NCBI RefSeq assembly: GCF_014638095.1
Contig: NZ_BMFH01000001.1
Coordinates: forward strand, 744,001-808,000
Direction: 5' to 3'
Source of the DNA: Muriicola marianensis
GTDB taxonomy: Bacteria; Bacteroidota; Bacteroidia; Flavobacteriales; Flavobacteriaceae
Length of the DNA stretch: 64,000 bases
This document shows positions 8,351 to 18,487 of this stretch, in pieces (position 1 is the stretch's first letter; each line of letters opens with the position of its first letter). The translations under genes were made by a program, and so were the position numbers. The notes beneath the pieces are model-generated. The model worked only from the letters and a program-made list of their open reading frames with translations, did no database searches and was not told the origin of the DNA.

Positions 8351-10201
8351 CTACCTGTTCTTTTTCTGCTGCTCGGCCTGTTCCATCATTTCCCTCATCT
8401 TCCTCTGGAAGCGATTCTCCTTCTTTGGCTTGGCCTTGTTGAGCTGGATCTGTGCGTGGATCTTGTCCTCGTCTAGGATAAACCGTTTGATGGCCAGCAT
8501 GATAAAGATGGTAATGAGGTTGGAGACAAAATAGTACAGGCTGAGTCCGCTAGCATAGTTGTTAAAGAAGAACAACATCATCAGGGGCGACAGGTACATG
8601 ATGAATTTCATGTTCGGCATACCCGGTTGGGTCTGCATATTCTGCCCGGTGGTCATCATCATATAGATAAAGATCGCGATGGATGCGAGGATAGGAAAAA
8701 GGCTCACGTGATCCCCGTAAAAGGGTATACTGAAGGGCAATTGTGCGATCGTATCATAGGACGACAGGTCTTCCGCCCAAAGGAACGACTTCTGCCTGAG
8801 GGCAAAAGAGGTTGGGAAGAACATAAAGAGGGCGTAGAAGATCGGGAGTTGCAACAGAGCCGGAACACACCCACTCATAGGGCTGACCCCTGCTTTGTTG
8901 TAGAGCTTCATGGTCTCCTGTTGCTTCTTCATCGCATTGTCCTTGTACTTCTCGTTGATCTCAGTGATCTCCGGTTTCAAGACCTTCATCTTGGCCTGGG
9001 AGAGGTATGATTTATAGGTAACCGGAGACATGAGCAGCCTCACAAGAATAGTCATCACCACAATTGCGAGCCCGTAGGGCAGGAAGGAACTCAGGAACCC
9101 GTAGAAAGGGGTAAATATGTGTCGGTTGATCCATCCGAATATACCCCAGCCATAAGGGATAGACTCCACCAGTCCAAGGTCTTTGTATTGCTCCAAAACA
9201 TCAATATCGGTAGGGCCATAGTACCAGTTCATGGCATAGGATAACTCCCCTCCTTCCAGTTCCAGAGGAGCCACAGTTGTGTACTCCTTGGTGAATCTGA
9301 CCTCTTTGCTTTCTTCCTCCACGAGGTTTTTTGAGCTCAGTTCTGCTGTTTTAAAGGGCGTATTCGTGGTGAGGATGGAACTGAAGAAGTGCTGTCTGTA
9401 GGACAACCATTTGATGTCTTCCTCGGTTTCCTCGTCATCGCTGGATTCGGAGAGCTTACTGATCTTTCCTCCCTCGTGATTATAGGTGAGTCTTGTATAC
9501 CGGTTCCCGTACTGTACACTCTTATTGTGCCTGATCCCTTTGAGTTTCCAGTTTAAGGTTACAGGCCGACTTCCATTGATGACCCCGTTGAGGCCCTGAG
9601 ACCTCACAGTAAAGCCCAACAGGTACTCCCCTGGTTTTATCTCATACCTGTATTCGAGGAATTGTTGAGAAGATACCTTGGCTTTCATGGAAAGCACACT
9701 GTTATTACCTTCCTTGCTCAAAGATGGTTCAAAAAAGAGGTCTTTCGTATTCAGGACCCGGTTGTCGTTGGTTGTAAAATTGAGGTCGAATAACGCATTA
9801 CCGTCCTTGATCAGGTAAACAGGAATGGAATCGTAGGTGACAAACTCCTTGAGCCTTGCCTGGGTGATCTGTCCTCCGCGGTTGCTGATCTCAAGGTAGA
9901 GGACGTCGTTTTCCAAAACGGTAATCCCCTCCTCTGCCGGGGTAAAACCGAACCCGCCTACGGTGTTCCTGTAATTTGCCAGAGCCGTTGAATCCTGAAG
10001 GTCGAGCTCCGGGGTTTCGAGGACAGGGGCAATCACTTCTTGTTCTTCAGATATTTCTGCTTCCTGCTGCTGTTCTATTTTGGCCTTTTGTGCCTCGATC
10101 TCTTCCGGTGTAGGCTGGTTCTGGTAAAACCAGAATAAGAGAATCCCGAAGATCAGGACAAAACCGATGATCGAATTAAGGTCTAGTTTTTTCTCTTCCA
10201 T
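8351..10201 (-). CDS. yidC: Membrane protein insertase YidC
   Basis: This protein inserts and folds inner-membrane proteins with or without SecYEG. The 616-residue length is normal for Gram-negative YidC. It has an N-terminal membrane segment (~9-26), an acidic linker, a large periplasmic domain (~60-350), then the Oxa1-type core with five membrane segments (~365-570; includes the GCVPALLQLPIFYALF motif), and a basic C-terminal tail likely to contact ribosomes. It lies downstream of pyrG on the same strand, an order common in Bacteroidota. It also appears to have its own promoter at 10276-10309, inside and just after the pyrG end. Confidence 0.96.
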   Translation of the reverse strand: MEEKKLDLNSIIGFVLIFGILLFWFYQNQPTPEEIEAQKAKIEQQQEAEISEEQEVIAPVLETPELDLQDSTALANYRNTVGGFGFTPAEEGITVLENDVLYLEISNRGGQITQARLKEFVTYDSIPVYLIKDGNALFDLNFTTNDNRVLNTKDLFFEPSLSKEGNNSVLSMKAKVSSQQFLEYRYEIKPGEYLLGFTVRSQGLNGVINGSRPVTLNWKLKGIRHNKSVQYGNRYTRLTYNHEGGKISKLSESSDDEETEEDIKWLSYRQHFFSSILTTNTPFKTAELSSKNLVEEESKEVRFTKEYTTVAPLELEGGELSYAMNWYYGPTDIDVLEQYKDLGLVESIPYGWGIFGWINRHIFTPFYGFLSSFLPYGLAIVVMTILVRLLMSPVTYKSYLSQAKMKVLKPEITEINEKYKDNAMKKQQETMKLYNKAGVSPMSGCVPALLQLPIFYALFMFFPTSFALRQKSFLWAEDLSSYDTIAQLPFSIPFYGDHVSLFPILASIAIFIYMMMTTGQNMQTQPGMPNMKFIMYLSPLMMLFFFNNYASGLSLYYFVSNLITIFIMLAIKRFILDEDKIHAQIQLNKAKPKKENRFQRKMREMMEQAEQQKKNR

Positions 10202-10275
10202 GAAAATTGTGTAGTGTCTACCTCATTGAGTCGAACCCATCGACCCGTGAACTGTCTTTATGACTTTTGCGAATG

Positions 10276-12072
<1,797 letters not shown>

Positions 12073-12111
12073 TTATTCATTACCTTTTCAGGAAATCAAA
12101 ACCTATTTTGC

Positions 12112-12981
12112 ATGAAGAGGAGATCCTTTATCACATCGGCTGCAACAGCCTCTGCCGGGGTGATGGCGCCCGGCCAGTTATGGGGCAGAGAAGACCGCAA
12201 ATCCCTGGGACCGGAACTCAAAGGCAACATCAACCACAGTGCCTGCTATTGGTGTTATGACTCTATACCCCTGGAGAACTTCCTGCCTGAGCTAAAAAAA
12301 CTCGGGGTGGGTGCTATTGATCTTGTTGGTCCGGCCGACTGGCCTTTGCTGAAGAAATACGAGATCCACGCAAGTATGTGCTGGGGTGCAGAACTCAACC
12401 TTACCGACGGCTGGTGCGACCCGCAATTCCATCCTCAGCTCATCGCAAGTTACTCCACTATGATCCCAAAAGTGGCCGAGGCAGGGTATACCAACTTGAT
12501 CTGCTTTAGCGGCAGCAGGCGGGGAATGGAAGATGAGGAAGGACTAAATCATGCAGAAAAAGGCCTGAAGCAGGTCCTGAGCCTGGCAGAACAGCACGGA
12601 GTAATCCTTCAGATGGAACTGCTCAATTCCAAGGTGGATCACCAAGATTATATGTGCGACCGTACCCCCTGGGGCGTAGCCTTGTGCGACAGGCTGGGTT
12701 CAGACAATTTCAAACTCCTGTATGATATCTACCATATGCAGATCATGGAAGGGGATGTGATCCGAACCCTGGAAACGTACCGGGATTACATCGGCCATTA
12801 CCACACAGGTGGAAATCCCGGAAGGCACGAGATCGATGAGACGCAGGAACTATTTTACCCTGCTATTATGAGGGCCATAGTAAAAACGGGGTTCAAAGGA
12901 TATGTAGCCCAGGAATTCATCCCCAGCTGGGAAGACAAGATCGCAGCGCTTGAGCAGGGGGTCAGGATCTGTGACGTATGA
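12112..12981 (+). CDS. Twin-arginine-exported TIM-barrel protein of the hydroxypyruvate isomerase family
   Basis: This 289-residue protein has a Tat-type N terminus (MKRRSFITSAA, then a hydrophobic stretch and cleavage near ~25). The rest is a xylose-isomerase-like/AP-endonuclease-2 TIM barrel: likely metal ligands are Glu in LQMELLN, Asp/His in YDIYHMQ, His in HYHTGGNPGRHE, and Glu in VAQEF. Cytosolic relatives isomerise hydroxypyruvate to tartronate semialdehyde. Why this one would be exported folded is unclear; sugar-acid processing in the periplasm is an inference. TatC is encoded at 49495. It stands alone, divergent from pyrG. Confidence 0.82.
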   Translation: MKRRSFITSAATASAGVMAPGQLWGREDRKSLGPELKGNINHSACYWCYDSIPLENFLPELKKLGVGAIDLVGPADWPLLKKYEIHASMCWGAELNLTDGWCDPQFHPQLIASYSTMIPKVAEAGYTNLICFSGSRRGMEDEEGLNHAEKGLKQVLSLAEQHGVILQMELLNSKVDHQDYMCDRTPWGVALCDRLGSDNFKLLYDIYHMQIMEGDVIRTLETYRDYIGHYHTGGNPGRHEIDETQELFYPAIMRAIVKTGFKGYVAQEFIPSWEDKIAALEQGVRICDV

Positions 12982-12988
12982 GTATGGA

Positions 12989-13528
12989 TCAATCCTGTGT
13001 ACGCCTGAGGGATTCGGCAATCATGCGGTTCCACTCCCTTTGTTTATCTTCTGCTCTGGAGTAGTTGGTCTCCGCATCATATCGCCTTTGAAATTCCCGC
13101 ATTTCTTCAATGGTCTCGTTGTAGATCGCCCTCATCTCGGCCTTGACCTCGGAGGAAAATCTGAATCTCCTGATCTTCTCTCTCATCCGGCGGGCAAAAA
13201 GTTCAGAGATATCAAAATGCAGCTGTTCATGACTCAGGATATTGGGATTGGCCAACTCGGGCCGGTACCAGGACGATTCCGGGTAAAAGTAAGATGCCAC
13301 GGTCCAATCGACCTTCATTTCCCTTCCTTCCTCAATAGCTGAAAAACTATAGGCTATGCCGCTGGCTGTGGTGGCAGCCACCTGAGAGTCGGGAGGCGGA
13401 GGTGCCTTAAAATCTGACCAGGAAAGTCGATAGTCCGGTTCCCATAAAATACTTGGGTCTTCCTGTCCTGAACAGAGGCAGGAAACGAGACCGCACAGCA
13501 TCAAAGCCAACATTCTTAATCCCCCCAA
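12989..13528 (-). CDS. DUF922-like lipoprotein with an HExxH motif
   Basis: A 179-residue predicted lipoprotein: the lipobox LVSC falls at about residue 17. The central LSHEQLHFDISELFARR segment contains HExxH, and the protein matches the pattern of DUF922 proteins, sometimes viewed as putative metalloproteases. I list the TTG start at 13528 because it gives the signal peptide its Arg; an ATG at 13513 would begin right after the osmC stop but leave no positive charge. It is the last gene of the guaA operon. No substrate is known. Confidence 0.72.
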   Translation of the reverse strand: MGGLRMLALMLCGLVSCLCSGQEDPSILWEPDYRLSWSDFKAPPPPDSQVAATTASGIAYSFSAIEEGREMKVDWTVASYFYPESSWYRPELANPNILSHEQLHFDISELFARRMREKIRRFRFSSEVKAEMRAIYNETIEEMREFQRRYDAETNYSRAEDKQREWNRMIAESLRRTQD

Positions 13529-13920
13529 TGGAATTCAATTTTCTTTTCAATATCCGGATGGATGCTGTAGAGGACCGGGCAGGTCCTGGCGGTATGTTCC
13601 AGGATGGTCCTGTTCTTTTGTGAAAAATGTCCGGGCATATACAATTCTACATCAATCCCGACGATTCGTCGAGGATCTGCCGCCATGTGCTTGGTCACTT
13701 CGGCATAGGCACCGTCCAGGTCAGACTCCCAACTCCTCGCCTTGATCCCCATGACCGTAAGCATGCAGCTGGCCAGGGCCGTGGCTACAGTATCCGTAGG
13801 AGAGAAGGCCTGCCCAAGTCCATTGTTGTCAACAGGGGCATCCGTGATGAATTCATTACCGGACCTCAGGTGTACACAGGTAGTACGCAGGTTTCCTGTA
13901 TAGGTTACTTTAGAGGTCAT
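13516..13920 (-). CDS. OsmC family peroxiredoxin-like protein
   Basis: This is a 134-residue OsmC/Ohr-fold protein. These proteins reduce organic hydroperoxides with two cysteines. One cysteine is in the helix ALASCMLTVMGIKA (~residue 53) and the other in HTARTCPVLYSI near the C terminus; the spacing and the CPV motif fit OsmC. The ATG at 13920 was preferred because it opens the conserved MTSKVTYTG. It overlaps the end of the LysM gene by 11 bases, which suggests translational coupling. Confidence 0.87.
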   Translation of the reverse strand: MTSKVTYTGNLRTTCVHLRSGNEFITDAPVDNNGLGQAFSPTDTVATALASCMLTVMGIKARSWESDLDGAYAEVTKHMAADPRRIVGIDVELYMPGHFSQKNRTILEHTARTCPVLYSIHPDIEKKIEFHWGD

Positions 13921-16087
13921 TCGAAACCGGGTTGAGTTGTACGACACGCATATTCTCGTATTTCATAATATACGTCGCCAGATTGAAATAGCCTGAGGAG
14001 AACATCCGGGTATAATCAAATTTGTTACCCGTGTATTCAGTAAGCCCGATCAGGCTGTTAACACTGAACAGGTCGGGTTTAAAGGCGAGTTTCAGGAGCA
14101 GGTCATAGGTAAGGTCGAATCCCCTTACCGCATATTTGTCGGGTTCTCCTCCAAAGCGGTCCCGGTAACGTCTTACAAAAGCGTTGTTGCTTACATCCCT
14201 GTCGATGGAAGGATATGTAAAATTGAGGTTGGAGAGATGTGATACCGAGATTACCTCATTCTCAAATGCCTTGTTCTTGTTGGTGGTGAACATCCTGACA
14301 CGAGTGGTGTCCGAGATGGCCGAATTCAGGATGGAGGTCACACTGGAGACCAGTTTAAAATTATCTGTTTCCACCAGGACCCAATTCTCCTGTTCTATAC
14401 TGAGCATATTGGTCAGGGCCTCAATGTCTACAGATATATTCTTCTCATTCTCTATGACTTTCAGTGACCTGGCCGCAGGGAAACGCTGTTGCACAACAGA
14501 GCGGGTGGTGTCATTCTTGGCATCGCTTATAACGATGATCTGCTCGTCGGTCCGGGTACTTGCCATATAATCCAGCATCTTGTTCCTGAGGATACTGTCT
14601 GAAGGAACGGAGAAGAATACATGGGGCGACTCCACGTCGCTTCGTGAACTCAGCGGAGCCACGATGGGAAGGTTGTAAGGCTGCGTCAATCTGACCACTT
14701 CCTTGAGGACATCGGCTTGAAGCGGACCTATAGTGGCCTGATAGGAAGACAGGTCCTCACTTGCTAAAAGGGTCCTGACATGGGTAGGACTCAGTTCAGT
14801 GTCAAAAGTGCGCACGTTAACGGAAATCCCAAGGTCTGCTAGGGAATCTACAGCCACCAGGGCGCCGCTGTAAAGTCCCAGGCTGTATTTCAAGGCGTTG
14901 CTGCGGCTGATGGCCCTCTCGGTAGAGGCAATACTGTCCAGGTTCAGCCGGTTGATCCTGAAGGGCAGCAGCACCATGACCGAAGGTCTGTTTACCCTCC
15001 TGATACTGTCGAGGAGGTTGATCTTATCCAGGACCAGGGAATTACGCACCTCCAGAGTACCCGCTTTTTCCCTGGGCAGTTTAAGGATCATACCTGCCTT
15101 AAGGCCGCGGTTCAATTCCGGGTTAAGGGCGAGCAGTTCACTGTATCCAATCCCCAGTTTCCGGGTGAGAGAAAATTCTGTTTGCTTGGGCTTGACCTCG
15201 TAAAAGATGTAATTCTCTGCATTGACCTCTTCGGTTTTGACCTTTTTAACAGGCAACCTGAGCACCATTCCTTCCTTAAGTCCACCCTGCTCCAGGATGG
15301 CAGGGTTGAGTCTGATGATCTCCTCGGAGGTGATCCCGTATTCCCCGCTCAGGCTGTACATGGTTTTTTTGGCCGGTACAGTATAGGATTCATAGATCTG
15401 GACTTCCTGTCCTTCGACCGTTGTACCCGGGCGCTTGGGAAGCAGCAGCTCCTGGCCAATGGACAAATGATTTGTCTCTTCTTCCAGGCTGGGGTTCAGG
15501 GCCACCATACTGTCTATGGTGATCCCGTATTTGTGGGCGATGCTCCAACGTGTTTCTTTAGGAGATACTATATAGGTTTCAAAATCCTCAGAGTTGTAAA
15601 GATCTTCTTCCTCCTCGATCTCTGGAAATTCGGGGATCTGCAATCTCATTCCCTTTTGAAGTGGGGTGCTGTAAAGTTCCTTGTTATAACGTTTGAGGTC
15701 GTCCTCTGTGATCTCATACCTCCTGGAGATACCGTAAAGCGTTTCTTTTTTGCGCACCCTGTGAGTCCTGAAGCGAATGGGTTTGCGTTCTTCCTCCTGC
15801 ACCTTCTTTTCGGAAACATCTGGGGTTTTTTTGGCTAATTCCTCAAAGGGATCCGAGACAGATGCGGCTTCCTGCAAAGGAATGACCAAAATTGTATTGG
15901 GTTTCAAAACATCCCCCTGTTTGAGCTCCTTGTTGTACTTCAGGATGTTGTAAGGGGTGACCCGGTAAAGTTTTGAGATGCTGTAAAGCGTCTCCCCTTC
16001 TTTTACGGCGTGGGTCTTGTATTGCTGCGCCTGTACCTGAAAGGCGAAGAACAGTAAAAAAACCAGGAAATTCAGTGCTTTCATCAT
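13910..16087 (-). CDS. Secreted five-LysM protein fused to a type-1 periplasmic binding fold
   Basis: This 725-residue protein has a signal peptide (~1-20) and five LysM-type peptidoglycan-binding modules at about 24-70, 106-151, 168-215, 232-279 and 292-337. Each contains a KxGETLYSISxxY-like start and ends in a xLxIP/LP motif. From ~365 to ~710 it resembles a type-1 periplasmic binding protein (the MVLLPF strand, then IGPLQADVLKEV and YNLPIVAPLSS). The layout resembles the idea of LpoA, a binding fold anchored near cell-wall synthases, but that role is inference. It sits 13 bases downstream of guaA and is probably cotranscribed with it. Confidence 0.82.
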   Translation of the reverse strand: MMKALNFLVFLLFFAFQVQAQQYKTHAVKEGETLYSISKLYRVTPYNILKYNKELKQGDVLKPNTILVIPLQEAASVSDPFEELAKKTPDVSEKKVQEEERKPIRFRTHRVRKKETLYGISRRYEITEDDLKRYNKELYSTPLQKGMRLQIPEFPEIEEEEDLYNSEDFETYIVSPKETRWSIAHKYGITIDSMVALNPSLEEETNHLSIGQELLLPKRPGTTVEGQEVQIYESYTVPAKKTMYSLSGEYGITSEEIIRLNPAILEQGGLKEGMVLRLPVKKVKTEEVNAENYIFYEVKPKQTEFSLTRKLGIGYSELLALNPELNRGLKAGMILKLPREKAGTLEVRNSLVLDKINLLDSIRRVNRPSVMVLLPFRINRLNLDSIASTERAISRSNALKYSLGLYSGALVAVDSLADLGISVNVRTFDTELSPTHVRTLLASEDLSSYQATIGPLQADVLKEVVRLTQPYNLPIVAPLSSRSDVESPHVFFSVPSDSILRNKMLDYMASTRTDEQIIVISDAKNDTTRSVVQQRFPAARSLKVIENEKNISVDIEALTNMLSIEQENWVLVETDNFKLVSSVTSILNSAISDTTRVRMFTTNKNKAFENEVISVSHLSNLNFTYPSIDRDVSNNAFVRRYRDRFGGEPDKYAVRGFDLTYDLLLKLAFKPDLFSVNSLIGLTEYTGNKFDYTRMFSSGYFNLATYIMKYENMRVVQLNPVSNDL

Positions 16088-16100
16088 CAGTATATACGGT

Positions 16101-17633
16101 TTATTCCCACTCTATGGTTGCCGGGGGTTTAGAACTTATGTCATAAACCACCCTGTTGACCCCGGGTACCTTGTTAATGATGTCGTTAGACATTTTCTGG
16201 AGGAACTCATAAGGCAAATTTACCCAATCTGCCGTCATACCGTCCGTACTTTCCACTGCCCTTAGGGCCACGCATTTTTCATACGTGCGTTCATCCCCCA
16301 TCACTCCCACACTGTGAACCGGCAAGAGCATAGCTCCGGCCTGCCACACATCGTCATACAGCCCCCATTCCCTCAATCCATTGATAAAAATGGCATCGAC
16401 TTCCTGGAGGATGGTTACTTTTTCTCTTGTCACGTCCCCCAATATCCGAATGGCCAGGCCAGGACCGGGGAATGGGTGTCTTCCCAAACGCTCGTCTGCA
16501 ATCCCCAGGGTCGCACCTACCCTTCTCACCTCATCCTTAAAGAGCATTTTAAGGGGTTCTACCACTTTTAATTTCATATAGTCGGGGAGCCCGCCCACGT
16601 TGTGATGGCTCTTGATGGTAGCCGAAGGCCCTCCGGAAGCAGAAACCGATTCGATCCTGTCCGGGTAGATCGTTCCCTGTCCGAGCCATTTGGCATCTTC
16701 CACCTTATGAGCCTCATCGTCGAAGACATCGATAAAGATACCCCCGATGATCTTCCGCTTCTTTTCGGGATCCTCTTCTCCTGCAAGAGCATCCAAAAAG
16801 CGTGCCGAAGCGTCCACCCCTTTCACATTAAGGCCCATGTGCTTGTATTGTTCCAGCACTTCTTCAAATTCATTTTTCCTCAGTAAGCCGTTGTTGACGA
16901 AGATACAATGCAGGTGATTTCCGATGGCTTTGTGCAACAGGACGGCCGCAACGGTGGAATCGACTCCCCCGGAAAGCCCCAGGATCACTTTGTCATCTCC
17001 TATTTCTCTTTTAAGACTGGCTACGGTAGTTTCCACAAAGGCATCCGGTGTCCAGGTTTGCTCCAATCCCGCTATACCTACAAGGAAATTTTCCAACAGC
17101 TGCTTTCCGTCAGTGGTGTGATAGACTTCGGGGTGAAACTGGATTGCATATATCTTCTCATCTGCGATCTTGTAAGCTGCGTTTTCCACATCTTCTGTAC
17201 TCGCGAGCAATTCTGCCCCTTCAGGTAATTTCTGAATCGTATCGGAATGGCTCATCCAAACCTGGGACCCTGCAGAGATATTTCTGAAAAAAGGCTCACC
17301 TTCCTTGATGGTGGCCAGCCTGGCCCTTCCGTATTCCCTGGTCTTGGACGGGGCCACATTACCCCCGTGAAAATGTGCGATATACTGAGCTCCGTAACAC
17401 ACGCCCAGAAGGGGGATCTTTCCCTTGATCCCGTCGAGATTGGGATGAAGCGCTTCTTCGGACCGCACTGAAAAAGGCGAGCCTGAGAGGATAACCGCCT
17501 TGTATTCGAGCAGGTCATCCGGAAGATGATTATAAGGCTTTATTTCGCAGAAAATATTTAATTCCCTGACCCTGCGTGCGATGAGCTGGGTGTACTGAGA
17601 TCCGAAATCGAGGATGAGAACGTTGTTTTGCAT
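16101..17633 (-). CDS. guaA: GMP synthase (glutamine-hydrolysing)
   Basis: GMP synthase converts XMP to GMP. The 510-residue protein has the class I amidotransferase (LLGVCYGAQ nucleophile, IQFHPEV), the ATP pyrophosphatase domain ([10 protein letters not shown]) and the C-terminal dimerization domain ending PPATIEWE. The ATG at 17633 opens [11 protein letters not shown]; the frame extends five codons further without support. It heads an operon with the LysM, OsmC and DUF922 genes. Confidence 0.97.
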   Translation of the reverse strand: MQNNVLILDFGSQYTQLIARRVRELNIFCEIKPYNHLPDDLLEYKAVILSGSPFSVRSEEALHPNLDGIKGKIPLLGVCYGAQYIAHFHGGNVAPSKTREYGRARLATIKEGEPFFRNISAGSQVWMSHSDTIQKLPEGAELLASTEDVENAAYKIADEKIYAIQFHPEVYHTTDGKQLLENFLVGIAGLEQTWTPDAFVETTVASLKREIGDDKVILGLSGGVDSTVAAVLLHKAIGNHLHCIFVNNGLLRKNEFEEVLEQYKHMGLNVKGVDASARFLDALAGEEDPEKKRKIIGGIFIDVFDDEAHKVEDAKWLGQGTIYPDRIESVSASGGPSATIKSHHNVGGLPDYMKLKVVEPLKMLFKDEVRRVGATLGIADERLGRHPFPGPGLAIRILGDVTREKVTILQEVDAIFINGLREWGLYDDVWQAGAMLLPVHSVGVMGDERTYEKCVALRAVESTDGMTADWVNLPYEFLQKMSNDIINKVPGVNRVVYDISSKPPATIEWE

Positions 17634-17636
17634 GGC

Positions 17637-17644
17637 CAAAAATA
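17637..17644 (-). promoter_or_regulatory. Promoter -7 element of guaA, possibly leaderless
   Basis: TATTTTTG on the minus strand matches TAnnTTTG and ends only three bases before the guaA ATG. If used, transcription would begin at or next to the start codon. No clear -33 box is visible at the usual spacing. Confidence 0.4.
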
Positions 17645-17751
17645 GCAATTTGAGGTATTTTCGACCTAAGTTTTTTTGTTATTTATCCCCCACTTATCAA
17701 CGCGGAAATTCCATATGTCAATCCCTGGGCATCATTTCGTGTAAAAGGATC

Positions 17752-17787
17752 AAAAAAAAAGCCCTGACCCCTACGGTCAAGGCTTTT
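17752..17787 (-). terminator. Orphan terminator hairpin between two divergent genes
   Basis: The stem AAAAGCC/GGCTTTT plus TGACC/GGTCA is separated by one mismatch, with loop CCTAC and a nine-base T tract on the minus strand. No annotated gene is transcribed into it from the right, so it may end a small RNA or stop antisense transcription before guaA. Confidence 0.6.
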
Positions 17788-17793
17788 CAAATC

Positions 17794-17807
17794 AAAAACC
17801 AACCTAA
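17794..17807. repeat. Intergenic motif AAAAACCAACCTAA, copy 1
   Basis: The same 14 bases recur at 32846-32859. Both copies sit just beside a terminator hairpin, on the side where the minus-strand transcript would enter it. Confidence 0.5.
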
Positions 17808-17934
17808 ACACATGAATTTTTATGACACTTTGCTAATTCTCTTTTTCAAAGCAATTTCTTATAGAACAACTCATCTTTAAAAAACCCTACCCCGAACATT
17901 AAAATTTTTATATTTAAGCATAAATTATCAGGGA

Positions 17935-18480
17935 ATGACACATACGTACCTAGAGGAAGTCAAGGCGGAACTGCAAAAGGGAGCCACCCAAAAAGACCAT
18001 CCTTTTCGATATTTCACACTTGCCACGGTAGGCCTCGATCAGGTCCCCAGGCTGAGGACCGTAGTTTTGAGAAAAGTAGCCGATGACCTGAGACTGACCA
18101 TTTACACGGACAGGCGTTCCAAAAAAATGATACATCTGAAGGAAAATAAGAAGGTAGGTCTTCTCTTCTACAACCCGGACACCCTTACCCAGATCAGAAT
18201 TGAAGGTCCTGCTCTAATCGTTAAGGATGAGGAGGCTAAGAAAAAATACTGGAGCGAGATAGACAAGAATGCGCGGAAGGACTATACCACGACCTCTGCA
18301 CCGGGCACGAGCCTGGCCAGTCCTGAAAAGCTGGATTACCTGGAAGATGAGGATCATTTTTGCATCCTGGAGATCGTTCCTTTTAAGATCGAATATCTCC
18401 GGCTGAAAAGGCCCAATCATATCCGGGTGCGCTATTCCTGGGAGGACGGCCGATGGGAAGGGGAATTTATTGTTCCCTGA
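17935..18480 (+). CDS. Pyridoxamine 5'-phosphate oxidase-like flavoprotein
   Basis: This is a 181-residue FMN-binding split-barrel protein. The segment FRYFTLATVGLDQVPRLRTVVLRK, with its Arg-rich strand, and the FYTDRRSKK-like IYTDRRSKKM motif match the Alr4036-type PNPOx family; the C-terminal RLKRPNHIRVRY and WEGEFIVP are also typical. Members may oxidise pyridoxamine phosphate or other substrates; it is shorter than true PdxH and the substrate is unassigned. It converges on the PLP-dependent decarboxylase gene, a possibly meaningful cofactor link. Confidence 0.78.
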   Translation: MTHTYLEEVKAELQKGATQKDHPFRYFTLATVGLDQVPRLRTVVLRKVADDLRLTIYTDRRSKKMIHLKENKKVGLLFYNPDTLTQIRIEGPALIVKDEEAKKKYWSEIDKNARKDYTTTSAPGTSLASPEKLDYLEDEDHFCILEIVPFKIEYLRLKRPNHIRVRYSWEDGRWEGEFIVP

Positions 18481-18487
18481 AAAGAGC

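Larger units (their letters stand above)
17645..17934. other. Divergent intergenic region, guaA to PNPOx-like gene
   Basis: It holds the guaA promoter edge, a terminator-shaped hairpin (17752-17787) whose T tract faces the minus strand, the 14-base motif AAAAACCAACCTAA (17794-17807), and AT-rich sequence before the gene at 17935. I see no convincing protein gene. A short minus-strand RNA between ~17930 and 17752 would explain the lone terminator. Confidence 0.4.

Noticed and set aside
12950-13342. Plus-strand frame of 130 codons after the isomerase-like gene
   Set aside because: It overlaps both that gene and the DUF922 gene on the other strand, and has no protein-like motif.
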